This document shows, piece by piece, positions 31,975 to 36,593 of a stretch of 36,593 nucleotides of DNA; position 1 is the first letter of the stretch, and each line of letters opens with the position of its first letter. Both the position numbers and the translations under genes were made by a program. Where the stretch lies: assembly GCA_022650455.1 (NCBI GenBank), contig JALCPO010000019.1:1-36593 (forward strand). Direction: 5' to 3'. The notes under the pieces were generated by a model. The model was not told the DNA's origin and did no database searches. It was given only the letters and a program-made list of their open reading frames with translations. Origin of the DNA: Oscillospiraceae bacterium. Its GTDB lineage: Bacteria > Bacillota > Clostridia > Oscillospirales > Acutalibacteraceae.

Positions 31975-32987
31975 GCGACGGACTGAAAGAACTGCTTTTC
32001 CGCCTCTGCGAGGCCGGCGGGACCCCCGGCGGCGAAGCGGACGCGCGGAAGGCCGCGGAGAAGGAATTCGCCCCCTACGCCGAAACCCGGACGGACGCGC
32101 TGGGGAACCTGACGGCGGATGCGGGAGACCCGGACTCCAAAAATCATATTCTGGTGGACGCCCACCTCGACCAGATCGGCCTGATCGTGACCGAAATCGA
32201 CCGGGACGGCTTCCTGCGCATCGACCGCTGCGGCGGGATCGACCGCAGGGTCCTTCCCGGAACCGCCGTGACCGTGTGCGGCAAAGAACGGCTGAGCGGC
32301 GTCGTCTGCTGCATGCCGCCCCACCTGACCGGCGGCGAAGAAACAGTCCCCGAGACGGACCGGATGTCGGTGGACGTGGGCCGCACGGCCGAAACGGCCC
32401 GGAAGCTGGTCCGGCCCGGCGACCGCATCCTGTTCCGCACGGAGCCGAAATGCCTGCTGGGCACGCGCGTTTCCGCGGCCGGGCTGGACGACCGCGCGAG
32501 CGTGGCTGCGCTCGTTCGCTGCGCGCAGCTTCTGGCGGAGCGCCCGCCGCGCTGCCGCGTGACGTTCCTGTGCAGCACGCGCGAGGAGGTCGGGGGGCAG
32601 GGCGCCGTGACCGGCGCCTACCTTGCCGACCCGGCGCGGGCGGTTGCGGTGGACGTGAGCTTCGCGGCGCAGCCCGGCGTGGAGCCGGAAAAGTGCGGCA
32701 GGCTCGGCGGCGGGCCGATGATCGGGTTCGCCCCGATCCTGAACCGGCCGATGGGCGAAACGCTGCTCGCGCTGGCGGAAAAAAACGGCATCCCCTGCAA
32801 ACGGGACGTGATGGGCGGAGACACGGGGACGAACAGCGACGCCATCGCCGTGACGCGGGCGGGTGTTCCGACCGCGCTGGTCTCGATTCCCGAGCGCCAC
32901 ATGCACACGCCGGCGGAGATCGTCGACCTGCGGGACGTGGAAAACACCGCCCGGCTGCTCGCGGAATACCTTTGGGAGGCGGAATGA
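31971..32987 (+). CDS. M42-family metallo-aminopeptidase, first copy
   Basis: M42 (TET-like) enzymes are cobalt- or zinc-dependent aminopeptidases that form large tetrahedral shells and trim short peptides. All metal and catalytic residues can be placed in this 338-residue copy: DAHLDQIGL (His and Asp, near residue 63), AAGLDDRASV (bridging Asp), STREEVGGQG (catalytic and metal Glu pair), AVDVSF and RHMHTPAEIV (last His). ATG 31971 overlaps the murD stop. The sequence is clearly different from the next copy (Asp instead of Glu in the fourth ligand motif), so the two probably have different specificities or form a mixed complex. Confidence 0.88.
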   Translation: MSDGLKELLFRLCEAGGTPGGEADARKAAEKEFAPYAETRTDALGNLTADAGDPDSKNHILVDAHLDQIGLIVTEIDRDGFLRIDRCGGIDRRVLPGTAVTVCGKERLSGVVCCMPPHLTGGEETVPETDRMSVDVGRTAETARKLVRPGDRILFRTEPKCLLGTRVSAAGLDDRASVAALVRCAQLLAERPPRCRVTFLCSTREEVGGQGAVTGAYLADPARAVAVDVSFAAQPGVEPEKCGRLGGGPMIGFAPILNRPMGETLLALAEKNGIPCKRDVMGGDTGTNSDAIAVTRAGVPTALVSIPERHMHTPAEIVDLRDVENTARLLAEYLWEAE

Positions 32988-34018
32988 TGGCGGACTGGAA
33001 GCTGCTGAAAAAGCTGTGCGAAGCGCGGGGAATCTCCGGCCGGGAAGAAAAAGTCCGGGAACTGATCCTCAGGGAGATCCGCCCCTGCGCCGACCGGATC
33101 GAAATCACTCCGCTCGGGAACGTCGCCGCGTGGAAAAAGGGCGAAAAAAAGCCGAAAACGAAGCTGATGATCAGCGCGCACATGGACGAGGTCGGGCTGA
33201 TCGTGACGCACATCACGGACGAGGGCCTGCTGAAATTCAGCCCGGTCGGCGGGATCGACCGCCGGGTGCTGCCCGGAAAATCCGTGACGGTCGGGGAAAA
33301 TGTCCGCGGCGTGGTCGGCGTCAAGCCGATCCACCTTCTCACGAAGGACGAGCGCGAAAAGAGCGTGCCGCTCAAAGAGCTGTACATCGATATCGGCGCC
33401 CTGTCGCGCGAAGAAGCCGAGGCGGCGGTCCGGCCCGGCGACGAGGTCACGTTCGGCTCCCTGTTCGACACGGCGGGCGGGATGATCAAAAGCAAGGCCC
33501 TCGACGACCGAGCGGGCTGCGCGGTTTTGATCGACGTGATGAAAAACGGCTTGAAATACGACACGGCGTTCGTTTTCACCGTGCAGGAGGAAACCGGGCT
33601 GAACGGCGCGAAAACAGCGGCGTTCGCCGTAAAGCCGGACGCGGCCATTGTGGTGGAAGCCGCCACGGCGGCGGACGTTCCCGGCGTGGACAGGGACCGG
33701 CGGGTCTGCCGGCTCGGCGCGGGCCCGGCCGTCTCCTTCATGGACCGGCGCACCGTCTACGACCGCGGGTTCTACGAATTGGCGTTCCGGGCGGCAAAAA
33801 AAGCCGGGGTGAAGTGCCAGGCGAAACAGGCCGTGGCCGGGGGCAACGACGCCGGGGCGATCCACGTTTCCCGCGGGGGCGTGCGCACCGCCGCTGTGTC
33901 GCTGCCGTGCCGGTACCTGCACGCCCCCGTGGGGATGATCGCGCAGGAAGATTTCCTCGCCGCGCCGAAGCTGGTCGCGAAACTTGCAGAAATGGTTGCA
34001 GAAGAAAGGTCAGACTAA
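32987..34018 (+). CDS. M42-family metallo-aminopeptidase, second copy
   Basis: This 343-residue copy has SAHMDEVGLIV (near residue 65), KALDDRAGCAV, VQEETGLNGAK, VVEAATAAD and RYLHAPVGMI as the five metal/catalytic motifs. It starts best at ATG 32987, 7 bases after GGGAGG; ATG 32984 overlaps the upstream stop by 4 bases. Tight coupling to the first copy suggests that both are made in fixed ratio. Peptide recycling or housekeeping aminopeptidase activity is the family role. The substrate is not evident. Confidence 0.88.
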   Translation: MADWKLLKKLCEARGISGREEKVRELILREIRPCADRIEITPLGNVAAWKKGEKKPKTKLMISAHMDEVGLIVTHITDEGLLKFSPVGGIDRRVLPGKSVTVGENVRGVVGVKPIHLLTKDEREKSVPLKELYIDIGALSREEAEAAVRPGDEVTFGSLFDTAGGMIKSKALDDRAGCAVLIDVMKNGLKYDTAFVFTVQEETGLNGAKTAAFAVKPDAAIVVEAATAADVPGVDRDRRVCRLGAGPAVSFMDRRTVYDRGFYELAFRAAKKAGVKCQAKQAVAGGNDAGAIHVSRGGVRTAAVSLPCRYLHAPVGMIAQEDFLAAPKLVAKLAEMVAEERSD

Positions 34019-34025
34019 CGATCCT

Positions 34026-34763
34026 ATGCTGAAATTACTTACCTCCAAACAGCCGGACGTGCCGGACAGCACGCCGTTCGGCTGCAAAATCCGTTCGGCG
34101 GCGGCCGCTTACGGCCTCACCGAACCGTTTGAACAGTTCTGGGCCCAGGACGGCGGGACGGTGGTCGCCCGGATCGACGACGAGGCTGTCCTTGTGGAAG
34201 GCGAACGGACCGACACCGACGAACTGCGGGCGTTTCTCCGCACGCTCGACCTGAAAGCGCTTTCCTGCGAGGCGGAAACCGCGGAGCACCTGGGAATCCC
34301 GGTTTCCGCGCGCGGCGAGATTATGGTGCTGCACCCGCAGAACATCGACCGGCGCACGCTGGCGGACGTGGTGTACGACCCCGGTCCGAGGGAAATCTAT
34401 TCCCTTCTGGAACAAGCGCAGAGCAAGACCTTCCCGGTGCCCGAATTCGAGCCGTTCTACATGGATCTTTCGTTCCGGACGCGGCACAGGGCGGCCCTGA
34501 CGGCAGGGGTGCGGCAGGGCGGCAGGCTGGCGGCCTGCGCGCTCTGCCTGGCGATTACGGAGCGCGCGGCGGTGATCTCCGCCGTGGCGTGCGTGCCGGG
34601 CCTTCGCCTGCACGGCTACGGACGCACCGCGGTGACCGCGCTCGTGACCAAACTGCGGCGGGACAACATGTATCTGTTCCGCGCGGAAAACGAGAACGAA
34701 GCGTTCTACCGCAAGCTCGGCTTCGAGCCCTACGGCTTCTGGGCGGAATACCGCCGCCCGTAA
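34026..34763 (+). CDS. GNAT-like acetyltransferase
   Basis: The 245-residue product starts at ATG 34026 eight bases after the peptidase stop; an in-frame ATG at 33984 would overlap it. The C-terminal third has the GNAT core: AALTAGVRQGGRLAACALCL (strands beta-3/4), AVISAVACVPGLRLHGYGRT (beta-4 and the acetyl-CoA loop, family R/Q-x-x-G-x-G/A, seen as RLHGYGR), TALVTKLRRDNM, and YRKLGFEPYGFW. The N-terminal part (GLTEPFEQFWAQDGGTVVAR) is a regulatory or substrate domain I cannot name. It is probably a small-molecule or protein acetyltransferase. Confidence 0.75.
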   Translation: MLKLLTSKQPDVPDSTPFGCKIRSAAAAYGLTEPFEQFWAQDGGTVVARIDDEAVLVEGERTDTDELRAFLRTLDLKALSCEAETAEHLGIPVSARGEIMVLHPQNIDRRTLADVVYDPGPREIYSLLEQAQSKTFPVPEFEPFYMDLSFRTRHRAALTAGVRQGGRLAACALCLAITERAAVISAVACVPGLRLHGYGRTAVTALVTKLRRDNMYLFRAENENEAFYRKLGFEPYGFWAEYRRP

Positions 34764-34814
34764 GGCCGCGGCATCCGCCAAATCGGAAAAACTGCAGACG
34801 AGGAGAAGAACGGA

Positions 34815-36083
34815 TTGTACCCATATTTCAAGATCGACCCGAAAATCGAACAAGCGGCGGAGCAGGCGGAAAACCTGGCCCGGCCTTTTTTCCGGCGGAT
34901 TGAGGAAACCACCGACTGGAACGAGCAGAAAATGCTGGCGGCGTTCATCAAAAACGGCGTAAGCGAGAGCCATTTTGCCGCCTCGACAGGCTACGGCTAC
35001 GGCGACCGCGGGCGCGAAACGCTCGACCGCGTCTTTGCGGACGCGCTCGGGGCCGAGGACGCGCTGGTGCGCCACAACTTCGTGAGCGGGACCCACGCGC
35101 TGACGGTAGCGCTGTTCGGCGTGCTCCGCCCCGGCGACACAATGCTGAGCGCAACGGGCATTCCCTACGACACGCTGCGCCCCGTGATCGGCCTGACGGG
35201 GGACGGGAACGGCTCGCTGAAGGAATTCGGGATCCGCTACGAGCAGGTGGATCTGACGCCGGAAGGAAAGCCGGACTACGCGGAGATCGAACGGCGCGTA
35301 AGCCCGAAAATCCGCATGGTGTACATCCAGCGCTCGCGCGGGTACAGCCTGCGCCCGTCCCTGTTCGTGGAGGAAATCGGAAAAATCGCGGAGATCGCGA
35401 AGCGCCGGGCGCCGGGCTGCATCGTGATGGTGGACAACTGCTACGGCGAATTCGTCCAGCGGGACGAGCCGGTTTCGCACGGTGCCGACCTTATGGCCGG
35501 TTCCCTGATTAAGAATCCCGGCGGCGGCATCGCCCCGACGGGGGGATACATCGCCGGCAGAAAAGACCTTGTGGAAAGCTGCGCCTACCGCCTGACCACC
35601 CCCGGGACCGGGCGGGAAATCGGCGCGACGCTCGGCAACAGCCGCGAGCTTTTCATGGGCGCCTTTCACGCTCCCGCGGTGACCGGGGAAGCGCTGAAGA
35701 CCGCGGTATTCACGGCGGCGCTGTTCCATGGATTCGGCTACGAGGTTTCGCCGCGCGCCGACGAACCGCGCGCCGACATCATCCAGACCGTCATGCTGAA
35801 AGACGAGCGGGCTCTCATCGCGTTCTGCCGCGGTGTTCAGAAGGGCGCCCCGGTGGACTCGTTTGTCGTCCCAGAGCCATGGGACATGCCGGGCTACGAC
35901 TGCAAGGTCATCATGGCGGCGGGCGCATTCACGCTGGGCGCTTCCATCGAGCTTTCGGCGGACGCGCCGCTCCGCGAGCCTTACGCCGCGTGGATGCAGG
36001 GCGCGCTGAACTACCCGAGCGGCCGGCTCGGCGCAATGCTGGCGGCACAGTCGATGCTGGAACAGGGCATTCTGGAGCTTTAA
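34815..36083 (+). CDS. YnbB-type PLP-dependent enzyme (aluminium-resistance/methionine gamma-lyase-like)
   Basis: The 422-residue product is a fold-type I PLP enzyme. Features are GYGYGDRGRETLDRVFADAL near residue 60, VSGTHALTVALFGVLRPGD near residue 90, the PLP aspartate region MVDNCYGEFV and the PLP lysine in GSLIKNPGGGIAPTGGYI near residue 235. This matches the YnbB/aluminium-resistance family found in Firmicutes, which is annotated as methionine gamma-lyase-like with no settled substrate. TTG 34815 is the start (LYPYF; GAGGAG 9 bases upstream). The gene is separated by 51 bases from the GNAT gene and precedes tRNA-Leu. Confidence 0.9.
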   Translation: MYPYFKIDPKIEQAAEQAENLARPFFRRIEETTDWNEQKMLAAFIKNGVSESHFAASTGYGYGDRGRETLDRVFADALGAEDALVRHNFVSGTHALTVALFGVLRPGDTMLSATGIPYDTLRPVIGLTGDGNGSLKEFGIRYEQVDLTPEGKPDYAEIERRVSPKIRMVYIQRSRGYSLRPSLFVEEIGKIAEIAKRRAPGCIVMVDNCYGEFVQRDEPVSHGADLMAGSLIKNPGGGIAPTGGYIAGRKDLVESCAYRLTTPGTGREIGATLGNSRELFMGAFHAPAVTGEALKTAVFTAALFHGFGYEVSPRADEPRADIIQTVMLKDERALIAFCRGVQKGAPVDSFVVPEPWDMPGYDCKVIMAAGAFTLGASIELSADAPLREPYAAWMQGALNYPSGRLGAMLAAQSMLEQGILEL

Positions 36084-36086
36084 CCA

Positions 36087-36115
36087 TTGCCAAAAAACCG
36101 TTTTTACGGTATAGT
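36087..36115 (+). promoter_or_regulatory. Promoter of tRNA-Leu
   Basis: TTGCCA (36087-36092) and TATAGT (36110-36115) with a 17-base spacer; TATAAT at 36115-36120 overlaps it. A small ACCGT/ACGGT hairpin in the spacer may help end the previous transcript. Confidence 0.6.
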
Positions 36116-36150
36116 ATAATGGAATTTGTGTTCATGGGTTTGCTCCATTT

Positions 36151-36233
36151 GCGGGTGTGGTGGAATTGGCAGACACGCAAGATTTAGGTTCTTGTGGATT
36201 TCCGTGCAGGTTCAAGTCCTGTCACCCGCACCA
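36151..36233 (+). tRNA. tRNA-Leu (anticodon UAG)
   Basis: The acceptor stem GCGGGTG/CACCCGC with discriminator A and encoded CCA is clear. The anticodon stem-loop CAAGA TTTAGGT TCTTG gives TAG (UAG), which reads CUN/CUA leucine codons. A long variable arm (TGGATTTCCG) as in tRNA-Leu and a TTCAAGT T-loop complete it. Confidence 0.95.
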
Positions 36234-36301
36234 CTACAAATGAACCGCGAGTGTTCATAACGACAAAAACAGACTGATGATGTCAGCCGCAGCCTGTAGA
36301 C

Positions 36302-36339
36302 AAAACGCCGTTTGGGCTTCAGCCCCAAGCGGCGTTTTT
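36302..36339 (+). terminator. Terminator after tRNA-Leu
   Basis: AAAACGCCG...CGGCGTTTTT with a GGGCTTC/GCCCC inner stem. It ends directly at the stop codon of the minus-strand transposase and so may serve both. Confidence 0.85.
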
Positions 36340-36593
36340 CATGCGAATAATCGAATTGGGCCCAGATAGTGGAAAAAGAGAAAGGGAAAACCGTATTTTG
36401 GCTTAAATCTGGGGTCTCTCGACTTCCAGATTGCCAGCTTTTTGAGATTCATGCAGGCGAAAGTGAGCAAAGCCTGCATCGTCACTTTGGCTTTGCCCCG
36501 TAAGGTGGTGTATCGCAACCCATGTTTTTCTTTTGCGTCGGCGAAAACCCGTTCAATGGTTTCCGCACGCTCCCGGTAAATTGCTTTTCCCCG
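36339..36593 (-). CDS. IS1182-type transposase, C-terminal part (cut by window edge)
   Basis: The minus-strand frame is open from the window end to TGA at 36341-36339 (84 residues). It carries the typical DDE C-terminal motif of IS1182-like transposases: RERAETIERVFADAKEKHGL with the catalytic Glu, then RYTTLRGKAKVTMQALL and FACMNLKKLA. The N-terminal and central catalytic parts lie outside the window, so completeness cannot be judged. The tail after LKKLA includes KPKYGFPFLFF. Confidence 0.85.
   Translation of the reverse strand, partial: RGKAIYRERAETIERVFADAKEKHGLRYTTLRGKAKVTMQALLTFACMNLKKLAIWKSRDPRFKPKYGFPFLFFHYLGPIRLFA

Noticed and set aside
30976-33753. A 925-codon open frame on the minus strand opposite murD and the M42 genes
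   Set aside because: It is arginine- and proline-rich with no recognisable domains, lies opposite clear enzymes, and arises from high GC content at third codon positions.

Overview
The window comes from the chromosome of a GC-rich, low-GC-phylum-type (Firmicutes/Clostridia) bacterium, probably a spore-forming member of the Oscillospirales. The evidence is a germination protein of the YpeB family, a clostridial-style argGHCJBDF arginine cluster, strong AGGAGG-type ribosome binding sites, many TTG/GTG starts, and PBSX-type phage genes. The lineage is inferred from gene content only. The first ~900 bases are visibly more AT-rich than the rest.

Layout. 1-2000: mobile-element debris. The 3' end of an IS21-family element (istB tail plus terminal repeats) cuts off the 5' part of a DHHW-family gene. 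A small membrane-protein ORF and an internally deleted IS256-family element follow, then tRNA-Arg(CCG) on the minus strand with a strong terminator. 2000-6300 (minus strand): a DegV-family lipid-binding protein, a CPBP-family intramembrane protease, and a GntR regulator-ABC ATPase-permease operon with a TTGACA promoter and a 12-bp palindromic operator. Both the regulator and the ATPase appear to start with CTG.

6300-16904 (plus strand): a compact, intact, translationally coupled phage-like cluster. It holds small and large terminase, portal, prohead protease, decoration protein, major capsid protein and two connectors. It then goes through one 30-codon ORF straight to baseplate genes (LysM protein, hub, spike, gp25-like, gpJ-like, YmfQ/XkdU-like). 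I find no tail tube, sheath, tape measure, tail chaperone, fibre, lysis, integrase or repressor gene. No ORF is visibly broken. This head-plus-baseplate set, which looks maintained, is the most unusual thing in the window.

17000-18900: the ribosome-associated GTPase HflX and a convergent flavin-reductase-like protein share a bidirectional terminator. 19000-27790: a complete arginine pathway from glutamate through the acetyl-ornithine cycle to arginine (argG, argH, argC, a DUF2007-like small gene, argJ, argB, argD, argF). A near-consensus ARG box lies upstream of argG, and there is a terminator-like hairpin between argG and argH.

27800-36240: ypeB on the minus strand without a neighbouring sleB; a stand-alone EAL phosphodiesterase preceded by an overlapping 11-codon mini-ORF; then a likely operon of murD, two tandem M42 aminopeptidases, a GNAT-like protein and a YnbB-type PLP enzyme, followed by tRNA-Leu(UAG). 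The right edge enters the 3' part of an IS1182-type transposase on the minus strand. Insertion-sequence remnants therefore sit at both ends of the window.
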